DNA from: Ilumatobacteraceae bacterium
GTDB lineage: Bacteria > Actinomycetota > Acidimicrobiia > Acidimicrobiales > Ilumatobacteraceae
NCBI GenBank assembly: GCA_023253435.1
Contig: JALRGJ010000096.1
Span: 1 to 5,295 of the forward strand
Direction of reading: 5' to 3'
Length of the DNA: 5,295 nucleotides
Shown here: piece by piece, positions 1-5,295 of the stretch
How the letters are laid out: each line of letters opens with the position of its first letter
How positions within the stretch are numbered: position 1 is the first letter of the stretch
The notes under the pieces: generated by a model
What the model saw: only the letters and a program-made list of their open reading frames with translations
What the model was told of the DNA's origin: nothing
Databases searched by the model: none
Program-made: the position numbers and the translations under genes

Positions 1-68
1 GCCTTAATGCTACGGCTGAGGTGGGCAAGACATCAGTCGGCATCACGGTTTTGCGTCTCTGGTGTGAC

Positions 69-81
69 TACCGTTTTCCCT
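69..81 (+). promoter_or_regulatory. possible leaderless -10 element before the DUF3499 gene
   Basis: Nothing in positions 1-81 looks like a gene. The DUF3499 reading frame is open back to position 1, but the extra residues do not resemble the family. A TAA at 5-7 could end an upstream gene, though this cannot be shown. The hexamer TACCGT at 69-74 fits the actinobacterial -10 pattern TANNNT and lies 7 nt before the ATG at 82, which would place transcription start at or next to the start codon. No Shine-Dalgarno is visible before that ATG, which agrees with a leaderless mRNA. I see no good -35 at the right distance (TTGCGT at 51-56 is too close). TANNNT is common by chance, so this is weak. Confidence 0.22.
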
Positions 82-312
82 ATGGCAAGGAAGTGCACTC
101 GACAAGGTTGCGTTCATCAGGCAACTGTCACCTTGTCTTATCAATATGGTCGCTCGTTGGTATGGCTTGACGACCTGTCTCCAGAGCGTGATCCCCATTC
201 GTATGACCTGTGTGAGCAGCATGCCGGCAGAACAACGCCTCCATCGGGCTGGCATCTAGAAGACCGCCGCCAGCGGGTACATACATACGATTCTCGCCGT
301 CTCGCCGGCTGA
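82..312 (+). CDS. DUF3499 family protein (small, putative zinc-binding)
   Basis: A 76-residue protein of unknown function that matches the actinobacterial DUF3499 family by its opening MARKCTRQGC, its central SYDLCEQH and the following PPSGWHL. Cys5 and Cys10 plus a C-x2-H pair (Cys44, His47) could form a small metal site; this is inference from spacing, not a demonstrated property. There is no signal peptide or membrane segment, so it should be cytosolic. The ATG at 82 was chosen over the one at 7 because the family begins almost exactly at MARKC and the 25 upstream residues look non-coding. There is no Shine-Dalgarno, so a leaderless message is possible. It is followed after 1 nt by the protease gene. 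In other Actinomycetota the family sits beside manB, as it nearly does here, but its function is not established. Confidence 0.85.
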   Translation: MARKCTRQGCVHQATVTLSYQYGRSLVWLDDLSPERDPHSYDLCEQHAGRTTPPSGWHLEDRRQRVHTYDSRRLAG

Positions 313-313
313 A

Positions 314-1024
314 ATGAACTGGTCTCCACCAATAGTGCGTAGCGGTTGGTCCGCACTGCGGTGGTGGGCGCTGTCCTACCTTGCCTCCAATCTTGCCTCT
401 GCTGTTGTTGTGTCTGTCACAGGTCACGCAGACGATGAAGTTGCATCAATACCCATTTGGGTGACTTTTGTTGGAGCACTAGTTCTGTGGTCGGTTCAGG
501 TGTACTTGTTCCCCCTACGTGTGAATCCATATTTATTTCAACCTATAAGGCGGATAAGGGAATGGTTTACAGCACGGGATTTTCTCCGTTTCATTCCACT
601 TGGTATCGCAGGACAATTGTTTCTCGTGAACATTGTTAATTGGCCGCTCTCAAAAATTTGGCCAGACACTTTTTCATTCGATGAAGTCTCACAACGTGCC
701 AACGACATCACGTCAACTGCGCCCGGACTATGGGCAATTGTGCTGGTTGTCATAGTGGTGATTGGTGCGCCGGTTATTGAAGAAATTGTGTATCGAGGCA
801 CATTGCAACCAGCACTTGAGTCGGTGGCTGGACGGAATGGTGCTCTCTTGCTCACCGCGGCACTCTTTGCGGCTATTCATCTTGAGCCGGTGGAACTTCC
901 TGGTCTTTTTGCCTTTGCGTTGGTGCTTGGTGTTGTTCGGCAACGCACTGGCAGACTGGGGCCCGCGGTGATTACGCACATGGCGTTCAATTCTGCCGGA
1001 CTCGTTCTTGTCGCCCTTACATAG
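314..1024 (+). CDS. CPBP family intramembrane metalloprotease (CAAX protease/YdiL type)
   Basis: A 236-residue integral membrane protein of the CPBP (CAAX prenyl protease 2/bacteriocin-processing, Abi) family. All three signature motifs are present in order: E-E-x3-R in APVIEEIVYRG (Glu156, Glu157, Arg161), F-x3-H in FAAIH (Phe185, His189) and H-x3-N in HMAFN (His222, Asn226). These residues form the membrane-embedded active site, so the copy looks catalytically intact. Hydrophobic stretches lie at about 18-34, 48-66, 92-109, 138-153, 176-189, 195-208 and 217-235. Bacterial members cleave membrane or lipidated substrates or act in immunity and regulation; the substrate here is unknown. The start lies 1 nt after the DUF3499 stop without a Shine-Dalgarno, which suggests reinitiation coupling. 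Its stop codon overlaps the AGGA of the next gene's ribosome site. It is probably an operon member. Confidence 0.88.
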   Translation: MNWSPPIVRSGWSALRWWALSYLASNLASAVVVSVTGHADDEVASIPIWVTFVGALVLWSVQVYLFPLRVNPYLFQPIRRIREWFTARDFLRFIPLGIAGQLFLVNIVNWPLSKIWPDTFSFDEVSQRANDITSTAPGLWAIVLVVIVVIGAPVIEEIVYRGTLQPALESVAGRNGALLLTAALFAAIHLEPVELPGLFAFALVLGVVRQRTGRLGPAVITHMAFNSAGLVLVALT

Positions 1025-1026
1025 GA
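1023..1026 (+). promoter_or_regulatory. Shine-Dalgarno deciding the start of the large membrane protein
   Basis: AGGA at 1023-1026, overlapping the TAG stop of the protease gene, lies 5 nt before the ATG at 1032. It supports that ATG over the in-frame TTG at 1008, which lies inside the protease gene and lacks an obvious ribosome site. Confidence 0.6.
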
Positions 1027-1031
1027 CTCAC

Positions 1032-3515
1032 ATGGAATCTTCAGAAAATATGGATGTTGTTGTGGACGGCGAGCAATCACTCGACGCTCCCCACTCAAAG
1101 CTGTCGCTGTGGTCTGAAACTTTTCGCTCAATGAGTACCACGGCTGTTGTTCTTGGTGCTGTTCTGATTGTTTTGTCCATTGTGCATCCAGACCTCATTC
1201 TGAAATCCAACACCCCAACGGGGGGAGACATGGGAGCTCACGTGTGGGGTCCTGCTTATTTGCGCGATGTTCTCTTGCCTCACTGGCGTCTCACGGGTTG
1301 GAGCATGGATTGGTACGCAGGTTTACCCACGTATCGCTTCTACATGGTGGTGCCGGCGCTATTCATCGTGTTTTTAGATTTTCTCTTGCCATACGGAATT
1401 GCTTTCAAGATCGTTGCTGTCAGTGGTCTCCTCGCATTGCCGTTGTGTGCTTATGCGATGGGTCGGTTAGCAAAGCTTGCGTATCCATTACCGGAACTCT
1501 TGGTGGCCGGATCTCTTCTCTTTTTGCTTGATGAAAGCTTCACGATCTATGGCGGAAATATTGCATCAACAATGGCGGGTGAGTTTTCACACTCAATAGC
1601 TCTTGCATTCGCAGTTATTGGCTTGGGTGCATTTGCACGGGGTCTTGAAGACGGGAAGTATCAGGGCTGGGCAGCGCTTTTCATCGCTCTTTCTGCCGTG
1701 AGTCACGGAATTGTGTTGTTATTTGTCTTTGGTGGAGCTGCTGTCATGGTGGCGCTACGACCAGACAAGCAGCGTTTGAAATTTGGGATCACCACTTTGT
1801 TGTGTTCCGTGATGTTGTCTGCATTTTGGGTATTGCCGTTTCTTGGTGGTCACGCATTTATGACCGACATGAAGTACGGATCTGAGCCAGGTGGCGGCTC
1901 ATTCAAAACCATGTGGGATATGTACTTTCCCTTGAACTCAACTCTTGATCTGATCCTTGTGTTGCTCTCCGCTGCCGGATTCATTGCATCAGTGAAGAAA
2001 AAGCGCCATCTGGGTATTTGGATGGGCGTGTACACCATCATTCTCATGATTGGTGTGAAGGTTGCTCAGGGTGGATTGCCTGTCATTGGTCTGTTATGGA
2101 ATCCTCGCGTTCTGCCCTTCATCTATTTGTTGAGGTACATGCTTGCCGCTATTGGGTCTTATGAAGTTCTCATCTTTTTGCGAGACTCATTTTTCTTGCG
2201 AAAGAACTTGGGCAAGGAGATCCCAGAACTCACATTGAATAACAAGACCTCGTTCCTCTGGGTATTTGTAGTTATCAGCCTTCTTGTTATTGGAGTGAGG
2301 TATCAAACGCTTCCCTTTGCATCGCTTTCCACGTCTGGTGCTCAACAGCGTTACGGGTGGGGGCCAATTAATTTCCCAGCGTCCCGCGCATTCTCTGATG
2401 GTTGGGCTCGTTGGAATTTTGAAGGATACGAAGGTAAGACAACGTGGCCTGAGTATCGAGATGTTGTGAAAACGATGTCCACACTTGGCAATGATCCTCA
2501 ACACGGTTGTGGACGTGCGCTGTGGGAAAACAATGGAGACCTCAACAAATACGGAACAACGATGGCACTGATGTTGTTGCCCTATTGGACAAAAGGCTGC
2601 ATCAGCTCAATGGAGGGTCTGTACTTTGAGGCAGCGGGCACCACTCCCTATCACTTCATTTCTGCAGCAGCATTGTCAAAACAAAGTAGCAACCCCGTAC
2701 GTGAACTTCGGTATGACAACAACGACGCTGCAAAAGGTGTTGCCTACATGCGCATGTTGGGGATTCGATACTTTATGGGTTACACGCCAGAAGCCATTAC
2801 AGCAGCGCAAGCACAAACCGACCTAGTAGAGGTTGCAACCTCGGGTCCCTGGCATATTTTTGAGATCGTCGATACAAAACTTGTAGAAGCATTAGATGTA
2901 CAACCCGTTGTTGTGAACAAACGTGATGGTGATCAGCGTGAGCGATGGCTGGAAATTGGCTCATCGTATTTCCAGCACAACTCTGAATGGGCTGCACTGC
3001 CTGTTGCAGATGGACCAACAGAGTGGCAACGAATTGATGTTGCCCCCGACCTTTCACGAAGAGTAGGTGTAGCTGGTGAAGCCGGGCGCCAGGTTGACAT
3101 CGTGAAGCCAACTCAAGGAACCAGTATCAAAAAGGTGAACATCAACCCAGTTGAAGTCACAAATGTCAAACTCAACAATGAGTCAATTTCATTTCGTGTG
3201 AACAAAATAGGTATTCCTGTACTTGTCAAGGTGAGTTATTTCCCTAACTGGACAGTAAAAGGAGCAGAAAGTGTGTACCGCGCTGCTCCAAACATGATGG
3301 TTGTGGTTCCCACTGAGAAAGATGTTGTCTTGTCATATGAACCTTCTGGTATTGATAGGGGCGCATATGTGATCACATTCATTGGAATTGTGTGGGTGGC
3401 ATATATGTTCCGCCGCCGATTCCGCTATGGCGTGGGACTACCAGCACTTTCTTCTGTAGTAGGGCAGGACTCATCAGTATCAACTTCTCAAGAAGACCCT
3501 GCCGATAATCTCTGA
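1032..3515 (+). CDS. large multi-spanning membrane protein, '6-pyruvoyl-tetrahydropterin synthase-related' / YfhO-like, probable GT-C-type glycosyltransferase
   Basis: An 827-residue protein from the ATG at 1032, which has AGGA 5 nt upstream; a TTG at 1008 would add 8 residues. After a short polar cytosolic N-terminus comes a first membrane helix (about 35-53), then a loop with the acidic motif GGDMGAHVWG (Asp66) and GWSMDWYAG. About ten more helices lie between 104 and 422. A soluble, presumably extracytoplasmic domain (about 426-777) follows, then a last helix (about 778-793) and an Arg-rich tail. The soluble part has two cysteines (Cys493, Cys523) that could form a disulfide, and near its end a YFPNW motif (736-740) and RAAPNMMVVVP, resembling the C-terminal part of YfhO-type proteins. 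The database label with 'pterin synthase' is historical; no pterin enzyme is visible. An early acidic loop followed by many helices and an outer domain is the GT-C plan, so transfer of a lipid-linked sugar is plausible but inferred. manB follows 4 nt downstream. Confidence 0.75.
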   Translation: MESSENMDVVVDGEQSLDAPHSKLSLWSETFRSMSTTAVVLGAVLIVLSIVHPDLILKSNTPTGGDMGAHVWGPAYLRDVLLPHWRLTGWSMDWYAGLPTYRFYMVVPALFIVFLDFLLPYGIAFKIVAVSGLLALPLCAYAMGRLAKLAYPLPELLVAGSLLFLLDESFTIYGGNIASTMAGEFSHSIALAFAVIGLGAFARGLEDGKYQGWAALFIALSAVSHGIVLLFVFGGAAVMVALRPDKQRLKFGITTLLCSVMLSAFWVLPFLGGHAFMTDMKYGSEPGGGSFKTMWDMYFPLNSTLDLILVLLSAAGFIASVKKKRHLGIWMGVYTIILMIGVKVAQGGLPVIGLLWNPRVLPFIYLLRYMLAAIGSYEVLIFLRDSFFLRKNLGKEIPELTLNNKTSFLWVFVVISLLVIGVRYQTLPFASLSTSGAQQRYGWGPINFPASRAFSDGWARWNFEGYEGKTTWPEYRDVVKTMSTLGNDPQHGCGRALWENNGDLNKYGTTMALMLLPYWTKGCISSMEGLYFEAAGTTPYHFISAAALSKQSSNPVRELRYDNNDAAKGVAYMRMLGIRYFMGYTPEAITAAQAQTDLVEVATSGPWHIFEIVDTKLVEALDVQPVVVNKRDGDQRERWLEIGSSYFQHNSEWAALPVADGPTEWQRIDVAPDLSRRVGVAGEAGRQVDIVKPTQGTSIKKVNINPVEVTNVKLNNESISFRVNKIGIPVLVKVSYFPNWTVKGAESVYRAAPNMMVVVPTEKDVVLSYEPSGIDRGAYVITFIGIVWVAYMFRRRFRYGVGLPALSSVVGQDSSVSTSQEDPADNL

Positions 3516-3519
3516 TCCT

Positions 3520-4887
3520 GTGAATACAGACCCCGCAGTTCTTGATGAAATCGTCAAGGCGTATGACGTGCGGGGGACAACTCCGGACCAGATGAATGAA
3601 GAAGTTGCGTTTGCGCTTGGAGTTGCTTTTGCAGATTTCACACGTGAGCCAACAGTCTTGGTTGCGCGGGATATGCGAGTGACTGGCGAGGCACTTTCTC
3701 AATCTTTTGCAGAAGGTGCTATGTCTCGTGGAGCCAGTGTGGTTGACCTGGGACTTGCGAGTACAGACCTGATGTATTTTGCTGCCGGCTCCTTGGGCGC
3801 TCCCGGCGCGATGTTCACGGCATCACATAACCCAGCTCAATACAACGGCATTAAATTTTGTTTGTCCGGAGCGCGTCCCGTTGGTATCGACACTGGCTTA
3901 GCCGCCATTAGAGACGATGCAAAGAAAGTGATGAGCGGATCTGGGCCAGGTTCTGTGGCCACCGTGGGTACATATTCACAGCGAGACATGTTGCAACAAT
4001 TTGCAGATCACGTGGTGTCGTTTGTAGACACCTCGGCAATTTCGCCGATGAAAGTGGTAGCTGATACGGCAAACGGAATGGGCGGATTAATCGTCCCAGT
4101 GGTGTTTGAACGTTTGCCCATGATTGATCTTGAGGTCATGTATCCAGAACTCGATGGAACATTTCCAAACCATCCGGCAGATCCCATTCAGCCTGCCAAC
4201 CAACGTGATCTTCAAGCGCGAGTGATGAGTGGCAATTTTGATCTAGGACTCGCATTTGATGGCGATGCAGATCGAGTATTCGTTGTTGATGAAAAGGGAA
4301 GAGGGTTATCAGGCTCTACAACAACTGCAATTTTGGCTGCAGGTGTTTTGCGCGTGCATCCTGGCGCCACTGTTCTTTATAACTTGATTTGTTCTCGTTC
4401 TGTACCTGAAGTAATCACAGAGAACGGTGGAGTAGCTGTGCGCACAAAAGTCGGTCACAGCAATATCAAGCAAGTCATGGCAGAAACGGGAGCAGTGTTT
4501 GGTGGTGAACACAGCGCTCACTATTACTTTGCTGATAACTATCGTGCAGACTCCGGAATCATTGCAACCATGTTTATGTTGCAAGAGATATCTCGTGCAC
4601 AGAAACCACTATCTGAATTTCGTGCACCATTCGAGAGATATGAAGCAAGTGGTGAAATCAATACCAGCGTGGCCAACATTCAAGATGTACTGAATGCGGT
4701 TTCTGAGGCCTATAGCGGCAAACCTCAAGACTGGGTGGACGGTCTCACAATTGACTGTGGTCAGTGGTGGTTTAATTTGCGCCCATCGAATACAGAACCT
4801 CTGTTACGCCTTAACCTTGAAGCACCAACTCGATCCGAGTGTGACGACCACGTTGCAGAGGTTTTGTCTCTTGTGACATCGGTCTGA
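3520..4887 (+). CDS. manB: phosphomannomutase/phosphoglucomutase (alpha-D-phosphohexomutase superfamily)
   Basis: A 455-residue cytosolic enzyme that interconverts mannose-6-phosphate and mannose-1-phosphate, and often the glucose phosphates, supplying GDP-mannose and related sugar nucleotides. The four hallmark loops are intact. The phosphoserine loop is TASHNP (Ser102, the phosphoryl carrier), preceded by the substrate-binding KAYDVRGT (13-20). The metal loop is DGDADR (Asp247, Asp249, Asp251, Arg252). The sugar-recognition loop is GGEHSAHYYF (Glu330, Ser332), and the phosphate-binding loop is RPSNTEPLLR (421-430). Length fits the bacterial family. The start is GTG at 3520; no ATG fits, and the N-terminus matches homologues well from this point. 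No Shine-Dalgarno is visible, and the 4-nt gap from the previous stop suggests coupled translation. The bifunctional PMM/PGM label reflects that substrate preference cannot be read from sequence alone; a strict phosphoglucomutase or phosphoglucosamine mutase is less likely. Confidence 0.93.
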   Translation: MNTDPAVLDEIVKAYDVRGTTPDQMNEEVAFALGVAFADFTREPTVLVARDMRVTGEALSQSFAEGAMSRGASVVDLGLASTDLMYFAAGSLGAPGAMFTASHNPAQYNGIKFCLSGARPVGIDTGLAAIRDDAKKVMSGSGPGSVATVGTYSQRDMLQQFADHVVSFVDTSAISPMKVVADTANGMGGLIVPVVFERLPMIDLEVMYPELDGTFPNHPADPIQPANQRDLQARVMSGNFDLGLAFDGDADRVFVVDEKGRGLSGSTTTAILAAGVLRVHPGATVLYNLICSRSVPEVITENGGVAVRTKVGHSNIKQVMAETGAVFGGEHSAHYYFADNYRADSGIIATMFMLQEISRAQKPLSEFRAPFERYEASGEINTSVANIQDVLNAVSEAYSGKPQDWVDGLTIDCGQWWFNLRPSNTEPLLRLNLEAPTRSECDDHVAEVLSLVTSV

Positions 4888-4904
4888 CCTGATAGGAAGT
4901 ACCC

Positions 4905-5141
4905 ATGCGTATCGAAGAACCGCTTCTCCACATCCTGGCTTGTCCTGAAGATAAAGGTCCGTTGTTTTATGTGGAGTCAGAGTCAATCCTGTACAACCCA
5001 AGGCTGAAAAGGTCATATCCGGTTGTGGATGGCATTCCCGTGATGTTGATTCAGGAGGCGTCTGCTGTGAGCGATCAGGAGCACGCACGTATTCAACAGG
5101 TCATTGAATCTCACGGCATCAAACCAACATTCTCTCGCTAA
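4905..5141 (+). CDS. Trm112 family protein
   Basis: A 78-residue protein with the Trm112/YcaR fold signature: ILACPEDKGPL near the N-terminus (Cys13), YNPRLKRSYPV in the middle and DGIPVMLI (42-49). Trm112 proteins are small platforms that bind and stabilise SAM-dependent methyltransferases acting on tRNA, rRNA or release factors; the bacterial partners are less well defined. In many members the first motif is C-P-x-C and two more cysteines complete a zinc site. Here the second position of the pair is Asp16 and Cys13 is the only cysteine, so zinc binding is unlikely. The acidic, polar C-terminal tail (about 50-78) is lineage-specific. The ATG at 4905 is supported by AGGAAG at 4894-4899, 5 nt upstream. 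It lies 17 nt after manB and 92 nt before ahcY, probably as the last gene of the operon. Confidence 0.88.
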   Translation: MRIEEPLLHILACPEDKGPLFYVESESILYNPRLKRSYPVVDGIPVMLIQEASAVSDQEHARIQQVIESHGIKPTFSR

Positions 5142-5158
5142 CACTCAAGTAGGCTGTT

Positions 5159-5228
5159 CTCCGATCGGGCTGATCAGAGCGGTGCCAGTGGGCCCCGGCC
5201 CCGTCATTCATCAGATCATCCCTAGGAG
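5159..5228 (+). promoter_or_regulatory. structured 5' leader of ahcY, candidate translational regulator
   Basis: The 92-nt gap before ahcY contains nested complementarity. An outer stem pairs GGGCTGATC (5167-5175) with GATCATCCC (5214-5222), 8 pairs with one C-T mismatch. Inside it GCGGTGCC (5179-5186) pairs with GGCCCCGT (5197-5204), 7 pairs including one G-U and one mismatch, around a 10-nt loop. The two stems are joined by an asymmetric internal loop (AGA against CATTCATCA). Outside them, CTCC (5159-5162) can pair with GGAG of the Shine-Dalgarno (5225-5228). The folded form would therefore hide the ribosome site of ahcY. I do not recognise the SAH or SAM riboswitch consensus. There is no T-run after the stems, so it does not look like an intrinsic terminator. 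Folding was done by eye and no energy was calculated. Confidence 0.4.
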
Positions 5229-5233
5229 TTTTC

Positions 5234-5295
5234 ATGTCCTCTATTGCCCAACGTCGCGATTATCGCGTCGCAGACCTCAGCCTTGCTCCGTTCGG
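5234..5295 (+). CDS. ahcY: S-adenosylhomocysteine hydrolase (adenosylhomocysteinase), 5' end only
   Basis: The window ends after 20 codons of this gene. The visible peptide, ending DYRVADLSLAPFG, matches the conserved N-terminus of adenosylhomocysteinase (family form DYxVADLSLAxFG). The full enzyme is an NAD-dependent cytosolic protein that splits SAH into adenosine and homocysteine, relieving product inhibition of methyltransferases and feeding methionine recycling. The ATG at 5234 has TAGGAG at 5223-5228 with a 5-nt spacer, a strong ribosome site. The 92-nt leader is long compared with the other gaps here, so the gene probably has its own promoter or leader control. The catalytic and NAD-binding residues lie beyond the window and cannot be checked. 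Confidence 0.85.
   Translation, partial: MSSIAQRRDYRVADLSLAPF

Noticed and set aside
7..81. Upstream ATG extending the DUF3499 protein by 25 residues
   Set aside because: The family begins at MARKC; the added residues resemble no known N-terminus and the ATG has no Shine-Dalgarno.
3..170. Open +3 frame from the window edge, possibly the end of an upstream gene
   Set aside because: It would overlap the DUF3499 gene by about 90 nt, and its translation shows no recognisable family features.
538..855. Antisense and alternate-frame ORFs within the protease gene, the large membrane protein gene and manB (for example 538-855, 2187-2504 and 4309-4584 on the minus strand)
   Set aside because: They overlap well-supported genes, have low-complexity or atypical translations, and show no family motifs.
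314..1024. CPBP/Abi protease as part of a phage defence or bacteriocin immunity system
   Set aside because: No toxin, bacteriocin or defence gene is nearby; the surroundings are housekeeping and envelope-sugar genes.
1008..1031. TTG start adding 8 residues to the large membrane protein
   Set aside because: It lies inside the protease gene without a ribosome site, whereas the ATG at 1032 has AGGA at proper spacing.
1032..3515. Pterin biosynthesis role suggested by the usual family name
   Set aside because: The protein is a multi-helix membrane protein with no visible 6-pyruvoyl-tetrahydropterin synthase zinc-site motif; the name is a historical label.
5104..5155. ahcY promoter elements (TTGAAT at 5104-5109 with CATTCT at 5128-5133, or TAGGCT at 5150-5155)
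   Set aside because: The matches to the consensus are weak and no pair has both good sequence and good spacing, so a site cannot be called.
5179..5210. Rho-independent terminator after the Trm112 gene
   Set aside because: The GC-rich hairpin is followed by CATTCATCA, not a T-run.
5142..5233. Known SAH or SAM riboswitch upstream of ahcY
   Set aside because: GTGCCAG followed by GGCCCCGGCC faintly recalls part of SAM-IV, but the conserved CGGCAACC segment and the SAH aptamer core are absent, so no known class is called.

Overview
This window is an ordinary but informative stretch of an actinobacterial chromosome. All genes lie on the + strand and are tightly packed. The order is: a DUF3499-family small protein, a CPBP-family intramembrane protease, a very large multi-spanning membrane protein of the '6-pyruvoyl-tetrahydropterin synthase-related' class, phosphomannomutase/phosphoglucomutase (manB), a Trm112-family protein, and the first 20 codons of S-adenosylhomocysteine hydrolase (ahcY). 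DUF3499 next to manB, with ahcY nearby, is a recurring arrangement in Actinomycetota, for example the Rv3258c/Rv3257c neighbourhood of Mycobacterium. Base composition is near balanced by eye rather than GC-rich. Together with the large membrane protein beside manB, this suggests an aquatic, moderate-GC lineage such as Acidimicrobiia (Ilumatobacteraceae-like). That placement is inference.

Layout: positions 1-81 hold no convincing gene, only a possible promoter. From 82 to 5141 five genes follow with gaps of 1, 7, 4 and 17 nt (taking the ATG start at 1032 for the membrane protein), so they probably form one transcription unit with partial translational coupling. Some starts have a clear Shine-Dalgarno (membrane protein, Trm112, ahcY). 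Others have none (DUF3499, the protease, and manB with a GTG start). A 92-nt gap (5142-5233) then precedes ahcY. It is visibly more GC-rich and structured than its surroundings.

Functionally, manB makes the sugar-1-phosphate that feeds GDP-mannose or related sugar nucleotides. The neighbouring membrane protein has the architecture of a GT-C-type glycosyltransferase, which would fit use of such sugars on a lipid carrier for envelope glycans (inference). Trm112 proteins are partners of SAM-dependent methyltransferases, and AhcY removes the SAH those enzymes produce, so the right-hand end has a methylation theme.

The most interesting non-coding signal is in the ahcY leader. Two nested stems can be drawn by hand, and an outer CTCC can pair with the GGAG Shine-Dalgarno of ahcY. 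ahcY is a classic riboswitch-controlled gene, and I could not match this leader to the SAH or SAM riboswitch consensus sequences I remember, so it is a candidate regulatory RNA. No mobile elements, CRISPR arrays, tRNA or rRNA genes were seen.
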